A stretch of DNA of 64,000 nucleotides, taken from contig NZ_JAKLUA010000020.1 in the NCBI RefSeq assembly GCF_022012435.1, positions 46,532 to 110,531 of the forward strand. Direction: 5' to 3'. The notes below the pieces were generated by a model. That model was not told where the DNA came from. It made no database searches and saw nothing but the letters and a program-made list of their open reading frames with translations. This document shows positions 17,233-25,520 of the stretch, piece after piece. Position 1 is the first letter of the stretch, and each line of letters opens with the position of its first letter. The stretch comes from Bradyrhizobium zhengyangense. Lineage in GTDB: Bacteria > Pseudomonadota > Alphaproteobacteria > Rhizobiales > Xanthobacteraceae. The position numbers and the translations under genes are program-made.

Positions 17233-18821
17233 GCGAAGAGACCGTGCACATACCAGCGGGGTGGAGCGGGCTCGCCGTCGGCGTCGAACACCTCCCCTTC
17301 ATAAAGACCGTCGCGAAAAATCCAGAAGCGCAGGCCCTCGGCATCCTCGATGCGGAAATAATCCCGCGTCAGCTGCTTGCCGTCCTGCCGCCACCATTCC
17401 ATCGCGATGCGTTCGGGCCCCTCCACCCGCACCACCGCATGTTTCGCGCGCCGCCAGGTGAATTGGTGCGGCGGGCCGTCAGGCACGGTCGCGAACGGCA
17501 CGGAGACCGGCTCCGGCTGGTCGAACAGTCTGAGGGGACGCAGCGGTGGCTCGCTTTCGGCACGCGCGGGCCACTCGGCCTGCACGGCAGCAGCGAGATG
17601 ATGCTGGGCGGGCGCGGCCAGCACCGCCTGCTCGGGGATATGGGTATCCTGCGGCAGATGCACGACGACACGCTTTCCGCCGATGCGCGCGGCGATACGG
17701 TCGATCAGCGCGGCGAGTTCGTCATTGTCATGGATGTGAGCATCGAGATCGCGCTGCTCCTGCACCACGATCTCGGTGCGGCTTGCCGACAGGCGCACCA
17801 TGTCGAAGCCGAAGCCGGGATCGAGCGGATCGGCGAGCGCATCGAGCCGTTCGCGGAACAGGCGATCAATCACGGCGCTTCGCGTTACCGGACGTCCGGT
17901 TTCGACCGTGATCGCGCGCACCACGCCGTCAGTGCGGAAGAACGCGGCTTCCAGCCGCCGCGCGCCCTTGCCCTGCTTCTCCATGGCGACGATCAACGTG
18001 TTAGCGAGCCGCGACAGCGTCATCGCGATCATGGTGTCGGTCGCGATCGGCTCGGCAAAGCGTTTTTCCACGATGTAATCGGGCAGCGGCTTGCGAGGGC
18101 TGATCGGCGCATCGCCCTGTCCCAGCGCATGCGCAAGCAGCGTGGAGAACCGCGCACCGAACCGCGCCGTGATTTCGCTCGGGGTGCGCGAGGCGACATC
18201 GCCGATGGTCTTCAGACCGGCACGGCGCAAGCCGGTGGTGATCGCCTCATCCGCACCGAGTGCGGACACCGGAAACCGGTCGATCGCCGCTGCCTCCCCG
18301 CCATCGGCAACGATGCTGCCCGCGGCCTGCCGCGTCAGCGTGCGCGCGCAGACCGAGGTGCCGGCAATGGCTGCGCTGACGACAAAGCCTTGTCGACCGA
18401 GCGCCCGGACCAGCGTCTGCAACAAGGCCGCCTCGCCACCGAACAGATGCGCGCAGCCGGTGATATCGAGGAACAGGCCGTGCGGCGCATCGAGCGCCAC
18501 CAGCGGCGTGAAGCGGTCGCACCAGTCGGCGATGTCGCTGAGCGTCTTGGCATCGGCGACGACATCGGCGTCGAACACTTTCAGGTCCGGACACATCGCT
18601 CGCGCATTGGCCAGCGGCTGGCCGATATGCAGACCCAAACGTTCGGCAGCTTCGTCCAGCGCATGGATCACCAGCGCATTGTTGTCCTTGATGACAACGA
18701 TGCTCGGCGCATTGGTCTTACCCAGCCCGGCGCTGCTGAAGAACCGCTGGATCCGGTCGATGGGCAGGCGTGGCAGCCACAGGCTGAGGATACGCCGACG
18801 GTTCACTGAACTGGCACTCAT
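17229..18821 (-). CDS. imuB: ImuB, catalytically dead Y-family polymerase homologue
   Basis: A 530-residue Y-family polymerase-like protein that bridges DnaE2 and the beta clamp in the mutasome. It has lost the catalytic acids: the first motif, normally DMDAFFA, reads SLWLPRLPIDRI, and the second, normally SIDE, reads ALDAPHGLFLDITG. The little-finger-like region and a C-terminal tail (about residues 370-530) follow. The start at 18821 (MSASSVNRRRILSLW) is the conserved N-terminus; it lies inside the 3' end of imuA, an overlap of 104 bases in a different frame. The 3' end overlaps dnaE2 by four bases. Confidence 0.93.
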   Translation of the reverse strand: MSASSVNRRRILSLWLPRLPIDRIQRFFSSAGLGKTNAPSIVVIKDNNALVIHALDEAAERLGLHIGQPLANARAMCPDLKVFDADVVADAKTLSDIADWCDRFTPLVALDAPHGLFLDITGCAHLFGGEAALLQTLVRALGRQGFVVSAAIAGTSVCARTLTRQAAGSIVADGGEAAAIDRFPVSALGADEAITTGLRRAGLKTIGDVASRTPSEITARFGARFSTLLAHALGQGDAPISPRKPLPDYIVEKRFAEPIATDTMIAMTLSRLANTLIVAMEKQGKGARRLEAAFFRTDGVVRAITVETGRPVTRSAVIDRLFRERLDALADPLDPGFGFDMVRLSASRTEIVVQEQRDLDAHIHDNDELAALIDRIAARIGGKRVVVHLPQDTHIPEQAVLAAPAQHHLAAAVQAEWPARAESEPPLRPLRLFDQPEPVSVPFATVPDGPPHQFTWRRAKHAVVRVEGPERIAMEWWRQDGKQLTRDYFRIEDAEGLRFWIFRDGLYEGEVFDADGEPAPPRWYVHGLFA

Positions 18822-19506
18822 CACACTTCCATTCCATGATCCACCGGCCGCACGGGCCATGACGATTGCGCAACAGCTCGACATCGAAGCGCGGCGCGCC
18901 CCAGGCACTCCATGCTGAACCCGGCGGCGAATGCGCCGCGCGCAGCATCCATCTGGTCTCCGCGGTCGAAGGCAGCGGCTGCGCCGCCATCCGCAGCAAC
19001 AGGCCAGTGACGCCTGAGCCTTGCGCGGCCAGCGTCAGCTTGCGGCTCGCCACCAGGTCGAACTGCCTGGTCTCGCCCCAGAGCTCGAGCACGACGGCGC
19101 CGAGCGCATCGCAGGCGAGCGCATCGGCCGAGGTGCGCAGCGCGCTCTCGACGTCAGCCGCACGCACCATCACCACGCGACGCGGATCGAGGCCGAGCTC
19201 GGCGAGCCCGCTCATCGACAGCGCGCCGGTCTCGATCTGCGAGAAATCCTGCCGAACCCACAATAGCGGCCGCTGCGTCGTGACGCGGCCCGCAAGCCCC
19301 GTGACAAAGCCCGTCGCGGCCGCACCCTGGCGCCCTTCGCAAAACACCTCGTGGATCGCCGCGCGCGCGAGCCCGCCTTTCAAGGCGCGATCGACCTCAC
19401 CGTGACCGAGCGCGACGCGGTCGTGATGATGCACGACCTCCGCTGTCTCGATCCGTTCGATCTGGCTGCGCAAGGTCGCAAGCGCGCTCATGCGTGCGCC
19501 GCTCAT
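18718..19506 (-). CDS. imuA: ImuA, RecA-like mutasome protein
   Basis: A 262-residue RecA/SulA-like protein, the first gene of the imuA-imuB-dnaE2 cassette. LRSQIERIETAEVVHHHDRVALGHG opens the protein, and GLARAAIHEVFCEGRQGAAATGF holds the degenerate nucleotide-binding region. In the family it interacts with ImuB and RecA and is needed for damage-induced mutagenesis. The ATG at 19506 has AAGGAG about ten bases upstream. The C-terminal about 35 residues overlap the start of imuB in another frame; this tail is Cys/Pro-containing (MEWKCDECQFSEP). Confidence 0.9.
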   Translation of the reverse strand: MSGARMSALATLRSQIERIETAEVVHHHDRVALGHGEVDRALKGGLARAAIHEVFCEGRQGAAATGFVTGLAGRVTTQRPLLWVRQDFSQIETGALSMSGLAELGLDPRRVVMVRAADVESALRTSADALACDALGAVVLELWGETRQFDLVASRKLTLAAQGSGVTGLLLRMAAQPLPSTAETRWMLRAAHSPPGSAWSAWGAPRFDVELLRNRHGPCGRWIMEWKCDECQFSEPSAYPQPVAATPAHRPDPAVLQQRRAG

Positions 19507-19572
19507 GCTCGCCGCTCCTTCAGAGGTGATTGCCGGAGGCTCTCAAAAAGAGAACCAGCGGCTGGCTCATTT

Positions 19573-19587
19573 GTTCATGATATGTTC
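19573..19587. promoter_or_regulatory. LexA-binding SOS box shared by two divergent repair operons
   Basis: GTTC-atgatat-GTTC, an exact match to the alphaproteobacterial LexA operator GTTC-N7-GTTC. It lies 67 bases before the imuA ATG on the minus strand and 81 bases before the radical SAM ATG on the plus strand. An AT-rich stretch (taatataaag) directly follows it, where a rightward -10 element could sit. LexA bound here could repress both operons until DNA damage. No second box is seen in the gap. Confidence 0.9.
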
Positions 19588-19668
19588 TAATATAAAGCTA
19601 ACGGCGCCCGAAGAGTCAATCGAATTGCGCCCAATCGGATTCATGAGCTGAATCAAAGGGATTCTGGG

Positions 19669-20904
19669 ATGGACGTACAACGCAAGCTGGAGATCCTGGC
19701 GGACGCCGCCAAATACGACGCCTCCTGTGCCTCCAGCGGCACCGAGAAGCGGGATTCCAGCGACGGCAAGGGCATGGGTTCGACCGCGCCGGGAATGGGC
19801 ATCTGCCATTCCTACGCGCCGGACGGACGCTGCATCTCGCTGCTCAAGGTGCTGCTGACCAACGCCTGCAATTACGATTGCCTCTATTGCGTCAACCGCG
19901 CTTCCTCCAACGTGCCGCGCGCCCGCTTCACCGTCGACGAGGTGGTCAAGCTGACGCTGGACTTCTACCGACGCAATTACATCGAGGGACTGTTTCTCTC
20001 CTCCGGCATCATTCGCAGCCCCGACTACACGATGGAGCAAGTGGTGAGCGTCGCGCGAAAACTGCGCGAGGAACATCACTTCCGCGGCTACATCCATCTC
20101 AAGACCATTCCGGAGGCCGACGACGCGCTGATCACGGAAGCCGGCAAATATGCCGACCGTCTTTCCATCAACATCGAGATGCCCGAAGCGGCGAGCTTGC
20201 AGCAATTCGCGCCGGAGAAGGACGTGCGCGCGATCCGCCGCACCATGGGCCGGCTGCGACTCAAGCTGGACGAGGCCGAGGACGATCGCGCCGCGAAAAC
20301 GAGAGCGAAGCCGCAGCGCTTCGCGCCGGCCGGACAAAGCACGCAGATGATCGTCGGCGCAGACAGCGCGAACGACCACACCATTCTCCATACCAGTGCC
20401 AATCTCTACGGCTCCTATCGACTGAGGCGCGTCTACTATTCCGCCTTCAGCCCGATCCCGGACGCCAGCCGCGCTTTGCCTCTGGTCAAGCCGCCACTGC
20501 TGCGCGAGCACCGGCTCTACCAGGCCGATTGGCTGATGCGCTTCTACGGCTTCGATGTTGCGGAGATCGTCGACGACAGCGCCATGCTGCCGCTCGACAT
20601 CGATCCCAAGCTCGCCTGGGCGCTGCGCCATCGCGACCGCTTCCCGCTCGACGTCAACCGCGCCAGCCGCGAGGAGCTGCTGCGGGTGCCAGGCTTCGGT
20701 ACCAAGGCGGTCGAGCGCATTATCGCGACGCGGCGCACCACCACGATCCGCCTCTCCGATCTGGCGCGGCTGCACGTGCCCCGTCACAAAGCGCTGCCGT
20801 TCATCATCCTCAGCGATCATCACCCTACGCCGCATCGTCTCGATGCTGCCGGGCTGATCGAACGATTCAAGCCGAAAGCAACGCAATTGGGGTTTGGATT
20901 CTGA
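19669..20904 (+). CDS. Putative DNA modification/repair radical SAM protein (TIGR03916-like)
   Basis: A 411-residue radical SAM enzyme. The [4Fe-4S] motif CNYDCLYC gives Cys67, Cys71 and Cys74, and further cysteines at 20, 46 and 55 in the N-terminal extension could hold a second cluster. Near residues 325-355 a helix-hairpin-helix DNA-binding motif is clear (VNRASREELLRVPGFGTKAV). This combination matches the radical SAM family that is consistently linked to uracil-DNA glycosylase-like partners; its reaction is not established. Its stop overlaps the next start by one base (TGATG), so the two proteins are probably made together. The LexA box upstream suggests SOS induction. Confidence 0.85.
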   Translation: MDVQRKLEILADAAKYDASCASSGTEKRDSSDGKGMGSTAPGMGICHSYAPDGRCISLLKVLLTNACNYDCLYCVNRASSNVPRARFTVDEVVKLTLDFYRRNYIEGLFLSSGIIRSPDYTMEQVVSVARKLREEHHFRGYIHLKTIPEADDALITEAGKYADRLSINIEMPEAASLQQFAPEKDVRAIRRTMGRLRLKLDEAEDDRAAKTRAKPQRFAPAGQSTQMIVGADSANDHTILHTSANLYGSYRLRRVYYSAFSPIPDASRALPLVKPPLLREHRLYQADWLMRFYGFDVAEIVDDSAMLPLDIDPKLAWALRHRDRFPLDVNRASREELLRVPGFGTKAVERIIATRRTTTIRLSDLARLHVPRHKALPFIILSDHHPTPHRLDAAGLIERFKPKATQLGFGF

Positions 20905-22346
20905 TGCAGTACATCACCCTCGACAGCGAAACCGATTTCGACGGCTGGCGCAAAGCCGCACGCAGCCTCGTGCTTCATCATGTGCAGCCCGCCGATGTCA
21001 CCTGGGCCGTGCAAGGCGACGACGCCGATTTGTTTGCGCCGCCCGCACCGTCGCCGATCCTCGAAGTGAATGACGGCACGTTCAATGTATCAGGCAAATT
21101 CGTCGATCTCGCGAAATCGGCAATCCTGCATCGCGATCGCGAGCGCTTTGCGATTCTCTATCGCCTGCTCTGGCGGCTGAAGGACCATCACGATCTCATC
21201 GAGGTCGCGACCGATCCCGACATCGCGCTGGTGACGGCGATGGCACGCGCGGTCCATCGCGACGAGCACAAGATGCACGCCTTCGTGCGCTTTCGCGAGA
21301 TCGGCCGTGAACGCGCCGCGCATTACGTCGCGTGGTTCGAGCCGGAACATCACATCGTCGAGCTCGCCGCGCCATTCTTCGCAAGACGCTTTGCCGACAT
21401 GCCCTGGTCGATCCTGACGCCCGATCTCTGCGCGCATTGGGATGGCCACGCGCTCTCATTCACGCCTGGCGTGAGCAAGAGCGAGGCGCCAAGCGAAGAC
21501 CGGCTGGAGGAAACCTGGCGGCGCTATTACGCCAGCATCTTCAATCCGGCACGGCTCAAGGTGAAAGCGATGCAGACGGAGATGCCGAAAAAATATTGGA
21601 GGAACCTGCCCGAGGCCTCGATCATTAAGCCCTTGATCGAGGACGCCGAGCGCATGACCGGTGCTATGATCGCCAATGCCGCGACCGATCCGCACAAGCC
21701 TCAGAAGCGGCCGGAGGCCCCGATGACACGCAAGACGGCTGCCGATGATCTCGAAGCCCTCCGCGAGGAGGCCGCGCATTGCCGCGCCTGCCCGCTCTAC
21801 AAGGACGCAACGCAAACCGTGTTCGGCGAAGGCCCGAAGCACGCCACCATCATGCTGGTCGGTGAGCAGCCGGGCGACAAGGAAGACCTTGCCGGTCATC
21901 CCTTCGTCGGCCCGGCCGGCCAGATGCTCGACCGCGCGCTTGCGGAGGCCGGCGTCGATCGCAAGAAGGTCTATGTCACCAACGCCGTGAAGCACTTCAA
22001 ATTCGTGCCGCGCGGAAAGATCCGCCTGCACCAGAAGCCGGCAACGCCGGAGATCAAAGCTTGTCGGCAATGGTATGAGCGGGAAGTTTCGGCAATCCAG
22101 CCCGAGCTCATCGTGGCGATGGGCGCAACCGCTGCGCAAAGCGTGTTCGGCAAGATCACGCCCATCGGCAAGACTCGCGGCCGACTCATAGACCTCCCCG
22201 ACGGACGCAAGGCTCTGGTGACGGTGCATCCGTCCTATCTGCTGCGGCTACCTGATCCCGAGGCGAAGGTGATGGAATATCAGCGCTTTGTCGAAGACCT
22301 GAAGATCGCCGCCGCGTTGCAGAAGAAAGCCGCGCGCGCCGCCTGA
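20904..22346 (+). CDS. udgX: DUF4130-UdgX fusion: uracil-DNA-binding/glycosylase protein
   Basis: A 480-residue two-domain protein. Residues 1 to about 245 match the DUF4130/TIGR03915 partner domain of the upstream radical SAM family. Residues from about 280 form a family 4-type uracil-DNA glycosylase: CRACPLY cluster cysteines, VGEQPGDKEDLAGHPFVGP (motif A, near 320), and HPSYLL (motif B, near 442). The stretch RGKIRLHQKP contains His376 where UdgX proteins have the KRRIH loop whose His links covalently to the DNA sugar after uracil removal. GEQPG in motif A is also UdgX-like. The start overlaps the radical SAM stop. The likely role is damage recognition or capture at uracil or modified bases. 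Confidence 0.88.
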   Translation: MQYITLDSETDFDGWRKAARSLVLHHVQPADVTWAVQGDDADLFAPPAPSPILEVNDGTFNVSGKFVDLAKSAILHRDRERFAILYRLLWRLKDHHDLIEVATDPDIALVTAMARAVHRDEHKMHAFVRFREIGRERAAHYVAWFEPEHHIVELAAPFFARRFADMPWSILTPDLCAHWDGHALSFTPGVSKSEAPSEDRLEETWRRYYASIFNPARLKVKAMQTEMPKKYWRNLPEASIIKPLIEDAERMTGAMIANAATDPHKPQKRPEAPMTRKTAADDLEALREEAAHCRACPLYKDATQTVFGEGPKHATIMLVGEQPGDKEDLAGHPFVGPAGQMLDRALAEAGVDRKKVYVTNAVKHFKFVPRGKIRLHQKPATPEIKACRQWYEREVSAIQPELIVAMGATAAQSVFGKITPIGKTRGRLIDLPDGRKALVTVHPSYLLRLPDPEAKVMEYQRFVEDLKIAAALQKKAARAA

Positions 22347-22470
22347 CGCAGCTCCGATGCACGGCAACAAGCCGTGGAGAACTCACGTCATTTCGGCGGC
22401 CCTTCCGCCATTTCAACCGCCTGTCACATGCCGCGCGCAAAATCGAGGCCTTGGGACAGGAGAATTTCCA

Positions 22471-24093
22471 ATGAGTGACGTTGCTTTGCCGGGCTCGATT
22501 GAGCCTGCTTTGAGTAAGGGGCCAGACCTCAATCGCGGATTTCATCCCCTCACCGGCGTGATCTACATGGGGGTGATCGCCGCCGCATTGCTGTTCGTCG
22601 CCTACAGCATCTGGGTCGACGTTGATGCGTCCGGCGTGCAGGTCAAGGCCTTCGCCCCCTTCCTCCTGCTCTTCGTCGCGCTCCTGATCGCGCTCGGCTT
22701 CGAGTTCGTGAATGGCTTCCACGACACCGCCAACGCGGTCGCAACCGTGATCTACACCCGCTCGCTGCCCGCCCATGTCGCGGTGGTGTGGTCCGGCATG
22801 TTCAACCTGTTCGGCGTGCTGCTGTCCTCCGGCGCGGTCGCGTTCGGCATCGTCTCGCTGCTGCCGGTCGAGCTGATCCTCCAGGTCGGCTCAAGCGCCG
22901 GCTTCGCGATGGTGTTCGCGCTGCTGATCGCCGCCATCATCTGGAACGTCGGCACCTGGTATTTCGGCCTGCCGGCCTCAAGCTCGCACACCCTGATCGG
23001 CTCGATCATGGGCGTCGGCATCATGAACGCGGTCCTGCATGGCCGCAGCGGCACCACCGGCGTCGACTGGTCCCAAGCCACCAATATCGGCAAGGCGCTG
23101 CTGCTGTCGCCGCTGTTCGGCTTCGCGCTCGCCGCTGGCCTGCTGCTGATCCTGCGCACGGTGCTGCTGCGCGCCACACCCGCTCTGTTCGGCGAACCGA
23201 AGGGCGACCAGCCGCCGCCGTGGTGGATCCGCGGCATTCTCATCCTGACTTGCACGCTGGTGAGCTTCTTCCACGGTTCCAATGACGGTCAGAAGGGCAT
23301 GGGCTTGATCATGCTGATCCTGATCGGCACCGTGCCGACCGCCTACGCGCTCAACCGCGCCCTGCCGGAGAGCCAGATCGCCGCGTTCATTCAGAACTCG
23401 GAAGCCGCCAGCAAGATCATCGAGGGTAAGGCCGCCGGCTACAGCGTGATCGGCAATCCGCGGCCGGCCGTGACCAACTTTGTCGCGCAGCACGAGGTCA
23501 ACGCCGGTACGTTCCCGTCGCTCGCCGTACTTGTGCGCGACATCGCCAAGCAGGTGAGCACCTACGGCTCGCTCGCCAAGGTGCCTGCCGACCTCGTCGG
23601 CAACACCCGCAACGACATGTACCTCGCATCGGAAGCACTGCGCTACCTGATGAAGGACAAGGAAGCCGAGCTCAGCGCCGCCGACGTTGCCGTGCTCAAC
23701 GCCTATAAGGGCTCGCTCGACAGCGCCACGAAGTTCATCCCCGGCTGGGTGAAGATCGTGGTCGCCATCGCGCTCGGCCTCGGCACCATGGTTGGCTGGA
23801 AGCGTATCGTCGTCACCGTCGGCGAGAAAATCGGCAAGACGCACCTGACCTATGCGCAAGGCGCCTGCGCCGAGATTACTGCGGCCGCCACCATTGCTGC
23901 CGCCGACGTCTACGGCCTGCCGGTTTCGACTACTCACGTGCTGTCATCGGGCATCGCCGGCGCCATGGCCGCCAACGGCTCGGGCCTGCAATGGGCGACG
24001 ATTCGCAACATTGCCATGGCCTGGGTGCTGACCCTGCCGGCCGCGATGATCATCTCGGGCGTGCTGTACTATCTGTTTTCGCACGTGTTCTGA
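22471..24093 (+). CDS. pit: Inorganic phosphate transporter, Pit family
   Basis: A 540-residue inner-membrane carrier of the PiT family, importing phosphate as a metal-phosphate or with protons. The signatures are FVNGFHDTANAVATVIYT and FFHGSNDGQKGMG, the two halves of the inverted repeat, and the paired LPASSSHTLIGSI and LPVSTTHVLSSGI segments. A long hydrophilic loop of about 130 residues (near 300-430) separates the halves, longer than in minimal Pit proteins. The ATG at 22471 has AGGAG eight bases upstream; the frame is open 38 codons before that without a site. A strong terminator follows. Confidence 0.93.
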   Translation: MSDVALPGSIEPALSKGPDLNRGFHPLTGVIYMGVIAAALLFVAYSIWVDVDASGVQVKAFAPFLLLFVALLIALGFEFVNGFHDTANAVATVIYTRSLPAHVAVVWSGMFNLFGVLLSSGAVAFGIVSLLPVELILQVGSSAGFAMVFALLIAAIIWNVGTWYFGLPASSSHTLIGSIMGVGIMNAVLHGRSGTTGVDWSQATNIGKALLLSPLFGFALAAGLLLILRTVLLRATPALFGEPKGDQPPPWWIRGILILTCTLVSFFHGSNDGQKGMGLIMLILIGTVPTAYALNRALPESQIAAFIQNSEAASKIIEGKAAGYSVIGNPRPAVTNFVAQHEVNAGTFPSLAVLVRDIAKQVSTYGSLAKVPADLVGNTRNDMYLASEALRYLMKDKEAELSAADVAVLNAYKGSLDSATKFIPGWVKIVVAIALGLGTMVGWKRIVVTVGEKIGKTHLTYAQGACAEITAAATIAAADVYGLPVSTTHVLSSGIAGAMAANGSGLQWATIRNIAMAWVLTLPAAMIISGVLYYLFSHVF

Positions 24094-24115
24094 GCCGCGA
24101 CACGACATGCCAAGA

Positions 24116-24146
24116 AAAAGGGCCCGTGCGCTGCACGGGCCCTTTT
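24116..24146. terminator. Bidirectional intrinsic terminator between pit and the M20 gene
   Basis: Stem aaaagggcccgtgc with loop gct and gcacgggccctttt gives a 14-bp perfect hairpin with an A-run on the left and a T-run on the right. It lies 22 bases past the pit stop and 24 bases before the stop of the convergent M20 gene, so it can end both transcripts. Confidence 0.92.
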
Positions 24147-24169
24147 CATTCGTGCCTCGGTTCAGCGTG

Positions 24170-25342
24170 TCATGACGCCGCGAGCTGCTCCTCGACCAGC
24201 TTGACCCAGTAGGACGTGCCGAACACAATCGCCTCGTCGTTGAAATTGTAGGCGGGGTGATGAAGGCCGGCGCTGTCGCCATTGCCACAGAAGATGAAGG
24301 CACCGGGTCGCGCTTCCAGCATGTAGGCAAAGTCCTCGCCGCCCATCATTGGCGACATCTCCAGCACATTGGTATCGCCCGCGACCTGCCTGGCAATGCG
24401 CGTCGCCACCTCGGTCTCTGCGGCGTGATTGTTCACGACAGGATAACCGCGCTTGTACTGCAGGTCGATCTTTGCGCCGGTGATCTGGGCGACGCCCGCC
24501 ACGACTTCGCGCACGCGCTTCTCGACCAGCTTGCGCACATCAGCTGTCAGCGTGCGGATCGTGCCTCTCAGCGTCGCGGTTTGCGGAATGACATTGCGGG
24601 CATTGCCGGCGTGGAATTCGCAGATCGAGATCACGGCCGATTCCAGCGGATCGACGCTGCGCGAGACGATCGACTGCAAGGCGGTGATCAGCTGTGCACC
24701 CACGAGAACGGAATCGACGCATTTGTGCGGACGCGCGGCATGGCCGCCGAGGCCCTCGATCATGAAATCGACCTCGTCGGTCGACGCCATGATCGGGCCG
24801 GGCCGGATCGCGAAGGAGCCGATCGGAATGCCGGGACCATTGTGCATGCCGTAAACCTGCTCGATGCCGAAGCGCTCCATCATGCCGTCCTTGACCATCG
24901 CCGCGCCGCCGGCGCCGCCCTCCTCGGCCGGCTGGAAGATCACGACGGCGTCGCCGGCGAAATTGCGGGTCTCGGCGAGATAGCGCGCGGCACCGAGCAG
25001 CATCGCGGTGTGGCCGTCGTGGCCGCAGGCGTGCATCTTGCCGGGGGTCTTCGAGGCGTAAGGCAGGTTAGTTTGCTCGTCGACGGGCAGCGCGTCCATG
25101 TCGGCACGCATGCCGATCGCCTTGAGCCCCTCGCCGCCGGGCTTTTTGCCCTTGATCACACCGACCACGCCGGTCTGGCCAATGCCGGTCACAACCTCAT
25201 CGCAGCCAAACTCGCGCAGGCGATCCGCCACGAATGCTGCGGTGCGGTGGACATCATACAGCAACTCGGGGTGCTGGTGGATGTCCCGCCGCCAGGTCTG
25301 GATATCGGGTTGGAGGTCGGCGACGCGGTTCACGATGGGCAT
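24170..25342 (-). CDS. M20-family amidohydrolase (hippurate/N-acyl-amino-acid hydrolase type)
   Basis: A 390-residue binuclear metallohydrolase. DIHQHPELLYDVHRTAAFV lies near the N-terminus, HACGHDGHTAMLLGAARYL (metal Cys/His and Asp-Gly-His) near 100, QPAEEGGAGGAAMV (catalytic and metal Glu) near 130, and MMGGEDFAYML (metal ligand region) near 350. The start MPIVNRVADL at 25342 is chosen by family length; an in-frame TTG ten codons upstream exists and neither has a strong ribosome-binding site. It would cleave an acyl group from an amino acid such as hippurate or an acetylated amino acid. It is cytosolic and has no evident operon partner. Confidence 0.9.
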   Translation of the reverse strand: MPIVNRVADLQPDIQTWRRDIHQHPELLYDVHRTAAFVADRLREFGCDEVVTGIGQTGVVGVIKGKKPGGEGLKAIGMRADMDALPVDEQTNLPYASKTPGKMHACGHDGHTAMLLGAARYLAETRNFAGDAVVIFQPAEEGGAGGAAMVKDGMMERFGIEQVYGMHNGPGIPIGSFAIRPGPIMASTDEVDFMIEGLGGHAARPHKCVDSVLVGAQLITALQSIVSRSVDPLESAVISICEFHAGNARNVIPQTATLRGTIRTLTADVRKLVEKRVREVVAGVAQITGAKIDLQYKRGYPVVNNHAAETEVATRIARQVAGDTNVLEMSPMMGGEDFAYMLEARPGAFIFCGNGDSAGLHHPAYNFNDEAIVFGTSYWVKLVEEQLAAS

Positions 25343-25520
25343 GGAGGATCTCGAGCTCTGTTGAAAATACAAGCCCGTCTACCATGCAAGCGCCAGTCCA
25401 CCTAACTGCCGGAGAACGGGGCTGGCTCTGCCCGTTCGGCATGGCCGGGCTTGTCCCGGCCCAGTCCGTCTGCCTATTAGGACGGAACGCGTTTGGAGAC
25501 CATTCGGGGTGGAAAGCAGA

